The translations under genes and the position numbers were made by a program. A DNA stretch of 64,000 nucleotides from Liriodendron chinense (taxonomy: Eukaryota > Streptophyta > Magnoliopsida > Magnoliales > Magnoliaceae): assembly GCA_003013855.2 (NCBI GenBank), contig PVNU02004155.1:1984001-2048000 (forward strand). The letters run 5' to 3'. The notes under the pieces are model-generated. The model searched no databases and was not told the DNA's origin. It saw nothing but the letters and a program-made list of their open reading frames with translations. Each line of letters starts with the position of its first letter. Position 1 is the stretch's first letter. Shown piece after piece: positions 22,800-33,619 of the stretch.

Positions 22800-23335
22800 A
22801 AAAAACCAGAAAGCTCGACTCCTCTCGACTCGATATTCAGCCCGATGGGGTTGACTCAAGTCCTCGACTCAATATTTAATTACTATGTAAATAAAAAAAT
22901 ATTAAGATGGATCATAAATATTTCAAATAGGTAAATTTACATTAGTTTTAATAAAACAGAAGCAAAGTAACAAAAAACCAATTGTCATGCTGGTTGGGAG
23001 TCCCAGCTTTCGTTGCTAGAGTTCTTGGTTCTAAATCTTGCTTCCTTCATTTATATCCTTTTTAAATAACATATGCACAACATGAATGACTCAGTTTGAG
23101 TCATGCCAAGTAGTGGTAAATTCACTGAGTCATTGAGTCTCCCCAGTTAATGTCGGGTCAGATACAGTTCTGAGTTCCCAGCGACTCAGCAAGTCAGTTA
23201 CAGTTCCAAAATTCCTAATGACTTGGTGAGTCAGTTAAGGTTCCGAGTTTCCTAGCAACTCAGCTAGAAATCTCACCAAAATGACTCGGCTGAGTTTCGA
23301 GAGTTTCGAGTCTGAGTCAGCGACTTTTAGAACTA
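22800..23335. repeat. GACTCAG-rich dispersed repeat
   Basis: Repeated words such as TGAGTCA, GACTCAG and GAGTTTCGAG recur here and in the repeat around 37640-37800. The ends are undefined. No ORF of note. Confidence 0.35.
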
Positions 23336-23598
23336 TGGTTCTGTGAAGCCTTCTGCCCATCTCTCATGGGCAAGTACACTTAGTATTTCTCGAATTTTTT
23401 TAAGTAGTGGAATCCCCAGGAAATGGGAAACTGTGGAATCCAATTCTTGTTTTGCTGTTTGGGTTGGAGTGTTATTTTCCATGAAAATGTTAAATGGTAG
23501 CTCAAATAGCAGGAGTGGTTTCTCATACACATGGAAATCTACATTTAACATTCTGTGGCTGGAGATGATTGATTCTCTTTGAACAATTGGTGCTGTTT

Positions 23599-25494
23599 TC
23601 ACCAATAATCACCACAAGAACAATGCCCATCTTCAAAATGGTGGAAACGATTTCGATCTCTCACTATGATTTTTCGCCTTGTAATCTTTGTGATGAGCTT
23701 AATCATCATATGGCAATCGCCACACACCCTGAGGTTCTTCACAACTCTTATCGTCGTCCCCCGTTTGGTAGAGATAAGCCCATAACATATTGCCAATCTC
23801 TCACTGTGGATTGCTAAGGCCCATTCCTTCTCACCCTCATCTATGTCCTGTAAAACGACGTCTGTCGCTGGTGAGTACCCTTCTGATTTCAAAATCCCAC
23901 TCAATTCCTCAAGCTTTTTATAGATCCCTTCTCTTCGCGGGTGCCTGAGATCCCCCAACATAAACTCATGGATCTCATTGTTCACTTCGATCGAACTACA
24001 ACCAGGTTCCTTTTGAATTCCCCTCCCTTTCATCTTCGACCTCACATGAGCTGCGGCATCCCATTTCCCCAATGAAGCGTAAACATTAGCCAGAAGAACG
24101 TAAGTTCCTGAATCAGCAACTCCTTCATTTACCAGAATTTCCACTACCCGTTCTGCTAATGTGAGATTCCCATGGAGTTTACAGGCAGCAAGCAAAGCCC
24201 CCCATATAACATGATCCGGTTCAATTTTCATCTTCCCAATGAAATCATAAGCCTCTTCTAGATAGCCCACCCGGCCAAGAAGATCCACCATACAACCGTA
24301 GTGCTCAATCCGTGGTTCGATTCCATACTTGTTGGTCATGGAACGGAAGATCTCGAATCCCAAATCTACCAAACCTCCATGGCTACAAGCGTTCAAAATG
24401 GCCACAAATGTAACCTGGGTTGGTCTCAGTCCTTGCTGTGCCATCTGTCTGAATATCTCCACTGCTTCACCGCTCTTTCCATGCAGGGCGAGCCCAGCAA
24501 TCATTGAATTGTAAGCGACGACATCTCTCTTCGGCATCTCATTAAACACTCTCTGTGCATCGTCCAGGCTCCCACATTTTGAGTACATGTCGATGAGAGC
24601 GGACCCCACAAAAACATTCAGCCTGATATTGTACTTGCCCACATAGGAATCAATCCATCTTCCAAGCTCCAATGCCCCCATTTGCGAAGAAGCTGATAAA
24701 ACACATACAATGGTAACTTCATTAGGCCTCACGTTCTCCTCCTGCATCTTCCTGAAAAGTTCCAATGCCTCGTTCATCCGACCATTCTGAGCATACCCAT
24801 TGATCATCGCTGTCCAACACACAGTGTCTTTCTCTGGCACCTCTTCAAAAACAACACGGGCCTCTTTGGTCAAACCATGATCTGCATAGCAAGAGATCAA
24901 GACTGTAGAGGCAACGAAATCTCTCTCAGGAAATTCGCCGAAGACCTGTCGGGCATCCGCAAATTCCCCACATTTACCATAAAATTCGATGAGTTTCATC
25001 CTAACGGACCTGTCGGATCTGAGCCGTAGCTTCAAAACCTGACCATGAATTTCACGGCCCGCATTTAAATCCGACCGGAAACCACATGCCCTCAGAACAG
25101 AGGAAATCACGTAAGAGTCAGGTGTGACTGACTCGCCCACCATTCGAGAGTAGATCCGGATGGCATTGAGGTAAGAACTGGAAGCGATTTGGCCATCGAT
25201 GAGTGCCGTATAGAGATAGACATTTGGGTTTTCGATCTTTTCGAAAATCTTGGATGCATAATCCATGGATTTGTGGTCGGAGCAGAATTTGAGGATGTTG
25301 AAGAGCAAATGGTTGTCTTGTTGATGGCCATCTTTGATGACTTTTGCATGGATTTGGGGGAATTGGCTGATCCTTTTGCATCTCTGCAAGAGAGAGATGG
25401 TTTGGTTCTGAAGGTGGGAGTTCTTGGTTTTTGAATTGGAATTTGAAATTGGCGGGAAAGGGGAGCTCCCAACGGTTAGTGTGGGAGAACCCAT
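23599..25494 (-). CDS. OTP80: PPR protein of DYW class, OTP80 (At5g59200) type
   Basis: An intronless gene of 631 residues, typical for plant PLS-class pentatricopeptide proteins. The N-terminal part (ISLLQRCKRISQFPQIHAK) and the PPR motif order match Arabidopsis OTP80, for example SMDYASKIFEKIENPNVYLY and EEAYDFIGKMKIEPDHVIWG. About a dozen PPR motifs are followed by E and E+ motifs (from roughly residue 470) and a complete DYW deaminase domain. HSE is at 563-565, CGDCH at 591-595, and the protein ends CSCGDYW. OTP80 is known for C-to-U editing of chloroplast rpl23; as I recall the Arabidopsis protein stops before DYW, whereas this one retains it. Chloroplast or mitochondrial targeting is not obvious from the N-terminus. 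The target site is inferred, not shown. Confidence 0.93.
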   Translation of the reverse strand: MGSPTLTVGSSPFPPISNSNSKTKNSHLQNQTISLLQRCKRISQFPQIHAKVIKDGHQQDNHLLFNILKFCSDHKSMDYASKIFEKIENPNVYLYTALIDGQIASSSYLNAIRIYSRMVGESVTPDSYVISSVLRACGFRSDLNAGREIHGQVLKLRLRSDRSVRMKLIEFYGKCGEFADARQVFGEFPERDFVASTVLISCYADHGLTKEARVVFEEVPEKDTVCWTAMINGYAQNGRMNEALELFRKMQEENVRPNEVTIVCVLSASSQMGALELGRWIDSYVGKYNIRLNVFVGSALIDMYSKCGSLDDAQRVFNEMPKRDVVAYNSMIAGLALHGKSGEAVEIFRQMAQQGLRPTQVTFVAILNACSHGGLVDLGFEIFRSMTNKYGIEPRIEHYGCMVDLLGRVGYLEEAYDFIGKMKIEPDHVIWGALLAACKLHGNLTLAERVVEILVNEGVADSGTYVLLANVYASLGKWDAAAHVRSKMKGRGIQKEPGCSSIEVNNEIHEFMLGDLRHPRREGIYKKLEELSGILKSEGYSPATDVVLQDIDEGEKEWALAIHSERLAICYGLISTKRGTTIRVVKNLRVCGDCHMMIKLITKITRRKIIVRDRNRFHHFEDGHCSCGDYW

Positions 25495-25547
25495 GATTTG
25501 AATTTGGAGGAGCAGCAGCTGCTTGTGGAGTTGATAGTTGAGAGAGT

Positions 25548-25900
25548 CTTAGATACTCTGGCAGAGTGTGATGAATCATACGCAGGCACTTAAAAAAACC
25601 ATTAGATATTGCATACTTGAAATACACATAATTTCAATTAAACTGTTCAAACTAGGCGCCGCAGTTTAGATGTGGTCCAAACCAATTTTACCCGTTGATC
25701 TTACTATCTGATCGGTGAATATTTTTGGACGGTTAAAAATGAAAAAAATCCAACGGTCCAATTTCAACAAACAAGCATTCATGAATCAGAGGTTAGGATC
25801 GTTCCACCAACTGATTTTGGGATTTTGACTTTTACCGACAGTGATTTACACAATTTAGTCCTTTTAATCAGAGTCATTGTATGCCACGTGTACAAAATCC
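25548..25900. mobile_element. GATACTCTG-terminus MITE next to the PPR start
   Basis: Starts AGATACTCTGGCAGAGTGTG, then CATACGCAGGCACTT, the same terminus as 11005 and 35553. It begins about 50 bases upstream of the PPR start codon, so it probably supplies leader or promoter sequence. The distal terminus is not recognisable. Confidence 0.5.
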
Positions 25901-25949
25901 GAGGGATTCAGACTCGGTAGTGAACCTTCCAATGCCAAGATCTCGGTAC

Positions 25950-26097
25950 TGGCCGGTGTTGTGGGACCCACCATGTTGTATGTGTTTTATCAGCTCCGTC
26001 CATCTTTTTTACCAGCTTATTTTAGGGAATAATCCCAAAAATGAATAAGATATAAATCTCAGGTAGCCCACACCATAGGAAACAGTGGTAACAGCTA
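25950..26097. mobile_element. Mutator-like MITE, internally deleted
   Basis: Left arm GTGGGACCCACCATGTTG and TATCAGCTCCGTCCATC; the right terminus CTAATCCGCTCTC at 26085-26097 matches the end of the 7123-7672 copy. The middle has been lost. Confidence 0.55.
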
Positions 26098-26139
26098 ATC
26101 CGCTCTCCAATAGCCGTACCTAGCTGGAGTATTGTGCGC

Positions 26140-26640
26140 TGTGAGAAAGCTCCGTTGGCCCACCATGATATATATATATATATATATATATATATCCATT
26201 TTGGAAGCTCATTTTAGGGCATGAGCCTGAAAATGAATAAAATTAAAAGCCTGAGTGGACCACACGACAAGAAACAAAGGTGATTGAAATATGCCCACCA
26301 TTAAAAATTCTTGGGGGCTAGAAAAGTTTCAATCAAGCTTATATTTGTGTTTTCTTTTCATCTTGTCCGTGTGACCTTATCAACGGGATGTATGGCAAAT
26401 AAACATTACTGATGGGTGTTATTATCCCCACTATTTCCTATGGTGTGGTCCGTTTGAGCTTCAAATATGCTTCATTTTTAGGCTCATGTCCTAAAATGAC
26501 ATGGAAAAATGGATGGATGGCACGGATATAAAACACATATATCACGGCGGGCCCTATAGCGGTCAACACTATGAATTTCGGTGGTGTTGGGGTCACCACC
26601 CAATACACCAAGCTGATGGTGTTAGGACATAGAGGGATTT
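26140..26640. mobile_element. Mutator-like foldback MITE
   Basis: Left arm GGCCCACCATGATATATA with an embedded (TA)n tract, then AGTGGACCACACGACAAG. Right arm GTGTGGTCCGTTTGAGC, GGATGGATGGCACGGATA and CGGCGGGCCCTATAG. The outer right end GGTGGTGTTGGGGTCACC is inverted in the next element at 26695. Confidence 0.65.
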
Positions 26641-26694
26641 GATTGGGCAATGTGCTGATGTCCAAGATGGGCACTTGAGCTAACAACTTCCAAG

Positions 26695-27125
26695 ATTGGG
26701 TGGTGACCCCAATACCACCTATTTACACAGTGTTGGGTTTTGTGGGGCCCATTATGATGCATGTGTTTTATCCACGCCGCCCATCTGTTTTGCCAGCTTA
26801 TTTTCAGAAATGAGCACAAAATTAAAAAAGATCAGAAGCTCAACTGGACAACACCACAGAAAACAGTGGTGATTGAATGCCCACCATTAAAAACCTCTAG
26901 TGGGGCACAAAAGTTTTGGATCAAGCTGGTACATGTGCTTTCCCTTCATCTGAGTCTATTGGATCAAGCTGATATGTGTTTTCCCTTCATCTGAGTCTAT
27001 GTGACCTTATCAAATGACGAATAAACATTATGATGGGACCCAAGAAGGTTTCTACGGTGGGTATTGTTACCCCCAGTGGTCTACTTGAGCTTGGGATCTG
27101 TGTAATTCTGGACTTATGCCCCCAA
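26695..27125. mobile_element. Mutator-like foldback MITE
   Basis: Left end GATTGGGTGGTGACCCCAA, then GTGGGGCCCATTATGATG and CACGCCGCCCATC. A 50-base segment around GATCAAGCTG...CCCTTCATCTGAGTC is duplicated at about 26916-26998. The right arm is partial (TCTACTTGAGCTTGGG). Confidence 0.6.
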
Positions 27126-27439
27126 CGTCCATGACCGTTGATCCACTAGGCCCACCAATACACCATACTCCCAGAATAGTCTATCAGGTAATCCTAACGT
27201 CTTAATCTGTGACCTGCACACAGACGGTTAAAAAAGAGACAACAATGCTCACATTCAACTCAAACAAACACAAGATGGGTGACTATGATTTTCTATTACA
27301 TGGAATTTTCAGGGCATGGGCCATGCACTGATTATCCGAACCATTGAAACATGACCCCACTTACAGAAATTGAAAACCTGTGATGTTCATGTCCTCTGAT
27401 GGTGCGAGAAAGAGAGAGAAGAGGCTTGGTTTTGGTGGA

Positions 27440-27620
27440 TCCCTGACTGTGGGGCCCACCGTTTTGTATGTGCCTTACATCCACGCCGTACATCTGCTTT
27501 GACATCTCATTTTAGGACATGTTCACAAAAATGAAGCATATCTAAATTTCAGGTGGTACACACCACAGGAAACAGTTGCGATTGACCATTAAAAACTTTT
27601 TGTGGGACACACAAGTCCAT
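27440..27620. mobile_element. Mutator-like MITE, left-half fragment
   Basis: GTGGGGCCCACCGTTTTG, TCCACGCCGTACATCTGC, then CACCACAGGAAACAGTTG. The right half is missing. Confidence 0.5.
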
Positions 27621-27624
27621 TGAA

Positions 27625-27945
27625 ACAACACCCACCACTTGTAAGGTATCATGGAATACTAAAAGTCCAGAATTGTGGCGAGTACATGACATGTGCATGA
27701 CCTCCAACCCATCCAACAAATACAGCCCCAAAATCAACGTAGAACATTAGCAGTATTCTAGATATCTGTGAATGATAGGGGAGATTTTAATTAAATTTTA
27801 TACACCTCTACCGTATCATACTCAAAGTCAGCTCTCCTCACCCTTATTGTTCCACAATTGTCACCCTTTCTGCTTTGTTACGGGCCTCTTTAGTATGTCG
27901 GCTTAGGAGGGATTAAGTGGGATGGAATTGCATTTGGTTCATGTT
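27625..27945. other. Intergenic, no gene seen
   Basis: No domain-bearing frame, terminal repeat or RNA gene was recognised. Confidence 0.4.
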
Positions 27946-27949
27946 GATT

Positions 27950-28330
27950 GAGTGCCTTCAATCAATACAATAACAGAGTCAATCAATTGATCGACAACCT
28001 CATTGATTGGTCGAGAAAATTCTGAATATACTAGTTTGTTCGTTGGATGTTTTCGGGCTTCATCGATCGATCGACAAATTTGGTCAATTCGATTGATGGA
28101 CTATCAATTGAAGTCGATCAATCAACATGATCAATTGACCGTGCGCGTAATTATTTGTAAGTGCACAATTTTAGTTTCTAATCCTATATGAGAGTTATAT
28201 AAACCATACTAATAAAGGATTAGGACAGAACAAGGAGAAGTCTAAGAGAGTCTAAGATTTTAAGAGGGAGAAAAGCAAGGGTTTTCTTTCTGTAAGTTGT
28301 TTCATCTCTTGTAATTTCTAATTATAGTGG
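27950..28330. repeat. LTR-like block with clustered ATCGATCGA palindromes
   Basis: Words such as TCAATTGATCGAC and ATCGATCGATCGAC are packed into 27975-28145. A purine-rich stretch and CTCTTGTAATTTCTAATTAT follow, which resembles the 3' end of a plant Copia LTR or leader. The ends were not defined. Confidence 0.4.
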
Positions 28331-28334
28331 ATTG

Positions 28335-29235
28335 TTTATTGTTTGGGCTGTGATTTTTTCATGCAAGGATTTTTCCATGTAAAAATAATGTGTTTTTTGT
28401 ATATGCTTGTATTTTTCTTTCTCTATTGTATTGTGTGATTCGTTTTGAGGTTGCTTCAGCTCCCAACAATTCCATGCAAATTCCATGAGAGTTTGGAAAC
28501 ACAAGAAGAAATGAGATTAGGTAGAACAAAATTGCATTTGGTCCCATGCGAGATTTCTGATGGATTTTGAAATCCACTACATCTATGGGCCTCACATTGA
28601 TGCATGTGTTTTATCCATTCAGTCCATCCATATGCATCCTTTACACTGACATTTGAGTTGTGTACATGTGCTAGTGACCGTCATCAGTCATGAATTTGGT
28701 CCGTTGATTACAAATCCATTGTCCACCAAACATGGTTTTGCTTAATAGGGTGTTTTTACTTAAGGAAGAATGTGATCCCAAACATATGGATTGGATAGTC
28801 AAAATACCATGGTATTTCTAGACATGCAATCATTGTAAAATAATGGTGTTAATCCCATTTAATGCAATTCCGTACCATTTAATCCCATGGCCAAATAGGC
28901 CCTAAGGTATTGTCGTAGGTATAATCTTGCCTTTGCAGTCTTTCTAATGCCTCCTCTCTTAAGTAAATCCGTACTTTATCTTTTTCACGTCTATTGAAGT
29001 GGAAAAGACCCGTTCCAAAGGCTACACTTAACGGAATAAAGATTTAAAAGAGGATACATTATGGCCTACCTTTTCACTAAATGCATTCCGAAGGAGGTTG
29101 ATAAATCCGATTACTATCGATGTCATTAATATTGTCAACCGAGCGATACCAAAATTCCAAAAAGTTAAGATTTTTTCGGTTATCACCGATATTTTGTCGA
29201 TATATTACCATTGTATCTATTCATGATATTATGAC
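28335..29235. other. Intergenic, no gene seen
   Basis: Mostly AT-rich, with fragments of MITE-like sequence (GGGCCTCACATTGATGCATG at about 28588). No coding region is supported. Confidence 0.4.
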
Positions 29236-29241
29236 CGAAAT

Positions 29242-29849
29242 TAGGGCTAAAAGTCAAGCAGGTTGGGTCAGATTGATGCTCAACCCTAACCTAACCCAAG
29301 GTTCATATACCTCAACCTAACCCAACCCAACCCAACATCAGGTAGGGAATTCTCAACCCAAGCCCAACCTAAGCGGGCTCGGTTGGGTTGATCGGGTTGG
29401 TCAGGTTAATACATGCTAATATTTTCGTTATTTTATTAGTCTATTATGCTTCAATACACGCTTATTTTTTTGTACCTTTGGCTTTATTAATTATATATGT
29501 ATTTATTTATTGTAAAGAACTTCATTTTTCTAAACAAATAAGCTAAAATATAAGATAATTATTGCTTTAACACTCAAACATATCAAATTTCAAACATTAT
29601 AAGTTTATTTACTAAAGTAATATAAATTAATAAGTTTATTAACTAAAGTATAATAAAATTATAAGTAACTTATATATAGATCCGGCTCGGGTTGGGTCGG
29701 GCAACCCAAGACTTCAACCCAAGCTCGATCCAAGCTTTATCGAGTTAGTGTTTGCATAGCCCAAGCTTGAGATCGGATTCGATACTTCCTGCCCAAGCCC
29801 AACCCAATATTGAGTCGGTCGAGTTGAACCCACCCGACTTTCAGTCCTA
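29242..29849. mobile_element. hAT-type non-autonomous element (copy of 11139 family)
   Basis: Left end TAGGGCTAAAAGTC and right end GACTTTCAGTCCTA are inverted. Flanks ACCGAAAT (29234-29241) and GCCGAAAT (29850-29857) agree at 7 of 8 bases. The interior matches the reverse complement of 11139-11916, including the AT-rich centre. Confidence 0.75.
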
Positions 29850-29939
29850 GCCGAAATAGTGCCCAAAATTGTATACCTCGGTACATAAATGGTAAAAGTT
29901 CAAAAAATAGAATATTATTATTTTTTAGATTTTTTTTTT

Positions 29940-30470
29940 TTGTTGGAAAGTGGATTTCGACTGCTCATCTTCTTTAGTTTTCGGGAATTACATCCCTCAT
30001 TTTGGAGGAAAAATCAGGAAAAAGAAAAAATGTGCATTAAATATGCAAAAATCAGAAGAAGAAAAAAAAGAAATTTATATTTTCTTATTTGAAAATCTTT
30101 TTGGGAATCTAGTTGATGAGTGGATTTCCACCACTCTTTAACTTTCTTGAATCAAATCCCTCATTTTCTGAATCTAGAAATGGGAAAAACATGCATAAAT
30201 GTAAAAAAAGATTTAATATGAATTTTTTTTATCAAGTTGGGGAGTGGATTTCTATCGTTCCTCTTCAATTATCATGAATCAAATCCCTCATTTTGGGAGG
30301 AAATTTGAGAAATGGGAAAAACATATATAAATACACAAAAATCAGAAAAAATAAAATGTAAGAATTTTTTAGATCTTGTTGGAGTGGATTTCAACCACTC
30401 TTCAATTTTTAGAAATTTATTAGTTGTTTAAAATTTTGAAAATGCCAAAAAAGGTTTTATTTAAAAAAAA
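29940..30470. repeat. Degenerate AT-rich tandem repeat
   Basis: The word GTGGATTTC begins units at 29950, 30120, 30244 and 30384, each followed by an ACCACTC-like word, then AATCAAATCCCTCATTTT and AATGGGAAAAACAT-type words. Spacing (170, 124, 140) varies, so the array is old. Confidence 0.65.
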
Positions 30471-30639
30471 AAAAAAAACCATGATATTGTTTCATGAAAA
30501 TTGCATATTTTTTCTATCTACGTGTCAATGTTGATAGGTAACATGTTATTTAACAATTACTTTTCAGAATTTTTAAAATTATGAAAAAGATTATGTCTCC
30601 TTTTAAATCAATTATTTTATTTCATAATCATGTATGCAT

Positions 30640-30870
30640 GGATGAATGTATAATATATGTATCTATGGATGTATGCATTGATGGATGGATGAATGGATGG
30701 ATGTGCATGCATGCATGGATGATTTATGTATGCATGGATGGACCTGTACAAATTTATACATGGATGGATGGATGTATTAGTGTATGTATGTATATAGGGA
30801 TGGATGGATGGATAAATCATGTAGTATGTATGCATGCTTAGATGGACGGATGCAAGTATGAATGGTTGGA
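30640..30870. repeat. ATGG/GGAT microsatellite-like tract
   Basis: Imperfect repeats of ATGGATGG and GTATGCATGG. Any frames across it are low-complexity and not taken as genes. Confidence 0.85.
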
Positions 30871-30913
30871 TGGACGATGTAAATATTTGTATTTTAGCAT
30901 ATGATAAAATGTC

Positions 30914-31538
30914 TGTTGGGAAAAAGGGCAGCGGAAGCGGAAGTCGAAACGCGCGAAGCAATGTGAGATCAAACGAGTAAATAAGACGCAATCAAACCAG
31001 ACACAAGCATTCACCGTAAGAGAATCCGAATTTACGTGGAAAAACCCCTCAACAGGTAAAAAACTACGACTCAAAGTGATCCACTATGAATATCAGAAGA
31101 TTACAGAGATTGACAGCCCACAAGCAAGGAAAAACAGAGAAAACCCCAAGTTCTCTCTCACACACACCTCTCCCCTCTTCCTAATATGATTAGGAAACCT
31201 TGGACACTTTAGGATACCATCTAAATCCAGATACATCCCATATAGATAGTAGGAAACTTGAAAATAGAAGCCTCTTACGCACTGCCACGTAATGCGCAAG
31301 AAACCGCGTGCATAGTCGACCGGTCACACCTTGCACAGAACCAGTCCAGAGGAAAAACACAAAACAGATCCGTCACGCTGCCTCACTGCCGACCGGTCGG
31401 AGCCCTCAGTCGGCCGACCTGTCTAAGCACTTAAAAACATTGTCCAGCAACCTTCCTTCGCAGTTTATCCAAACAGTCAGACCGATTGCCCAACCGGTCT
31501 GAGCACTCCACAAATGCACGTTTGAAGGCTCTCCAACA
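30914..31538 (-). repeat. 3' LTR of the compact Copia element
   Basis: Begins TGTTGGGA and ends CCAACA on the plus strand. A polypurine-like CGATGGAGAT precedes it on the minus strand. It contains several ACCGGTC words at about 31318-31500. Confidence 0.85.
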
Positions 31539-31635
31539 ATCTCCATCGAGGCTTCAAACGTCGAATCAACACTATCCTCGCAACGTCATCTCATCTTCAA
31601 TCATAGCTCCACCGCTTCTCGTGCCACCATCGACC

Positions 31636-32940
31636 CTAATCTTGTAAATTCACGCCCTTTACTGCTCTTCTCATGTGGCCCTTGGGCACTTGCCACATAC
31701 GAGCAACCGTTAATCTCGCTGCCTTACCCGTAGCTCCACCGTGAATTATGCTCCCGATTAACATGTAAAGATGGCCACACCTCCGTGCCTTCGTATACAC
31801 GAGTGCCCCTTTCATCACTTTACAACAACGATCGTGGCTGATAAACACGCACCCTTTCGCTTCGAGTGCACTAAGAGAAATCACATTCATCTTCATCTTG
31901 GGGACGTGCTTCACATCTTCCAGGATTCGTTCGATCCCATCGAACATCCTGATGCGCACTGTACCAATACCCACAACCTTATGAGCGAATCCATCACCCA
32001 CAAACACCAATTCACCACCATACTCCCTATATGTCGTGAATGAACTCCGATAAGGACATATGTGACATGAAGCCCCTGAGTCTAGGATCCACTCACTACC
32101 GTGAGATCCCTTGTTAGATATAGTCAGAACTTCACACAGATCGCCACCGTCCTCTACGGTATTGGCTCCCTCTCCAGAAGAATTTTCATACATCTCTTGC
32201 TTCAACCTGGGATTCTGACAATCCCCTCTCATGTGGCCCTCCTGGCCACAATTCCAACACTTCACTTTAGCCTTACCTTTGCCCTTGGCCCTAGATCTCG
32301 ATTTTGAGTATCATCCATGCTCAGAACTTCTTCCCCTCATAACCAGTGTCTCTGAGGAATAACGGGAAACCACGTCAACGCTTTTCTTTCTCATCGCCTT
32401 TGACTGGAGGGCTAAGATAACGGTCTCGACAGTTTATGGTTTCCCTCCCTACGCACACAGAGTCCCTGAACGACTCATATGAATCTAGAAGAGAATTCAA
32501 CAAGATGCATGCTTGATACTCATCCTTCATCGGTTCATCGATCTCCACCAACTTGCAAACTAGCCTATTGAATGTGCTCAGGTGGTCCTCCACCTCAGTT
32601 CCCTCAGCCATCCTCAAGGTGAACAATTGCATCAACACATACATGCGATTCTCTAAAGATTTCTTAGCATAAACCTTCTCTAGCTTCGCCATCATTTCGG
32701 CCGCAGTCTTCTCCTTCATGACATGATAGAGAACATCATCCGTAAGATTTAACAGGATTAAGGTTCTGGCCTCCTTGTCGAGTCACATCCACTCATCATC
32801 TTTCATAGCCTTGGGTCGCTTTCCAAGAGCTTCATAAATCCCTTGATGAACCAGGAATGATTCAACATTCACATTCCATAGCTCAAAGTTATTTTTCGCA
32901 GAGAACTTCTCTAACTCAAACTTTACGCTCTATCCCATCT
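31636..32940 (-). pseudogene. Copia gag and protease fragment
   Basis: Reading on the minus strand, a UBN2-type gag region (for example LTDDVLYHVMKEKTAAEMM and ENRMYVLMQLFTLRMAEG, about 32940-32375) is followed, after a frame change near 32370-32265, by a 209-residue frame (32265-31636). That frame has a zinc knuckle CWNCGQEGHMRGDC and the protease active-site motif DSGASCH at about residue 62, then a gag-pre-integrase-like segment. The reading frame ends before any integrase core. The frame changes make it non-functional as written. Confidence 0.8.
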
Positions 32941-32992
32941 TCTCGTCTCAGATTCGAATCTACTACACCCCAACTTTAGCTCTGATACCACT

Positions 32993-33617
32993 TGTTGGGA
33001 AAACCTGTAGCGGAAGTAGAAGCCGAAACACGCGGAGCAATGCGAGATCAAACGAGTAAACAATATGCAATCAAACCACATACAAGCATTCACCACAAGA
33101 GAATCCGAATTTACGTGGAAAAACTCCTCAACGGGTAAAAAACCATGGCACAAAGCAATCCACTATGAATATTAGAAGATTACAGAGATTGATAGCCCCA
33201 CAAGCAAGTAAAAACAGAGAAAACCCCAAGTTCTTTCTCACACACACCTCTCCTCTCTTCCTAATACGATTAGGAAACCTTGGACACCTTAAGATACTAT
33301 AGAAGTGCACGTCCTATATATATATATATATTGTAGGAAAATCAAAATAGAAGCCTCTTACGCACTACCGAGTAATGCGCAAGAAACCGCGTGTACAGTC
33401 GACCGGTCGCATCTTGCACAGAACTAGTCCAGAAGAAAAACACAAAACAGATCCGTCACGCTGCCTCACTACTGACCGGTCGGAGCCCTCTGCAGACCGG
33501 TCTAGGCACTTAAAAACATTGTCTAGCAGCCTTCTTTCGTAGTCTGTCCAAACAGTCAGACCGGTCGCCCGACTGGTCTAAGCACTCAACGGACGCACGT
33601 TTGAAGGCCCTCCAACA
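32993..33617 (-). repeat. 5' LTR of the compact Copia element
   Basis: Same length and termini as the 30914 copy. It carries a (TA)n insertion near 33317 and ACCGGTC words at about 33402-33580. The tRNA-Met primer-binding word is adjacent at 32979-32990. Confidence 0.85.
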
Positions 33618-33619
33618 AT

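Larger units (their letters stand above)
30914..33617 (-). mobile_element. Compact Ty1/Copia element (TR-GAG type)
   Basis: Two LTRs of 625 bp (30914-31538 and 32993-33617) start TGTTGGGA and end CCAACA. The primer-binding word TGGTATCAGAGC (minus strand, 32979-32990) lies two bases from the 32993 LTR, so the element runs on the minus strand with its 5' LTR at 32993-33617. Only 1454 bp separate the LTRs. They encode gag, a CCHC zinc knuckle and protease, but no integrase, reverse transcriptase or RNase H. Flanks ATGTC and ATGCC agree at 4 of 5. By eye the first 200 bases of the LTRs agree at roughly nine in ten positions, so it is not recent. Confidence 0.85.

Noticed and set aside
24300..24330. 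GGTTCGATTCC tRNA box B-like word
   Set aside because: It is in the antisense strand of the PPR coding sequence with no matching box A or cloverleaf.
30581..30991. ORFs of 86 and 124 residues rich in Met, Asp and Trp or in Ile, His and Pro
   Set aside because: They are low-complexity translations of the ATGG/GGAT tract.
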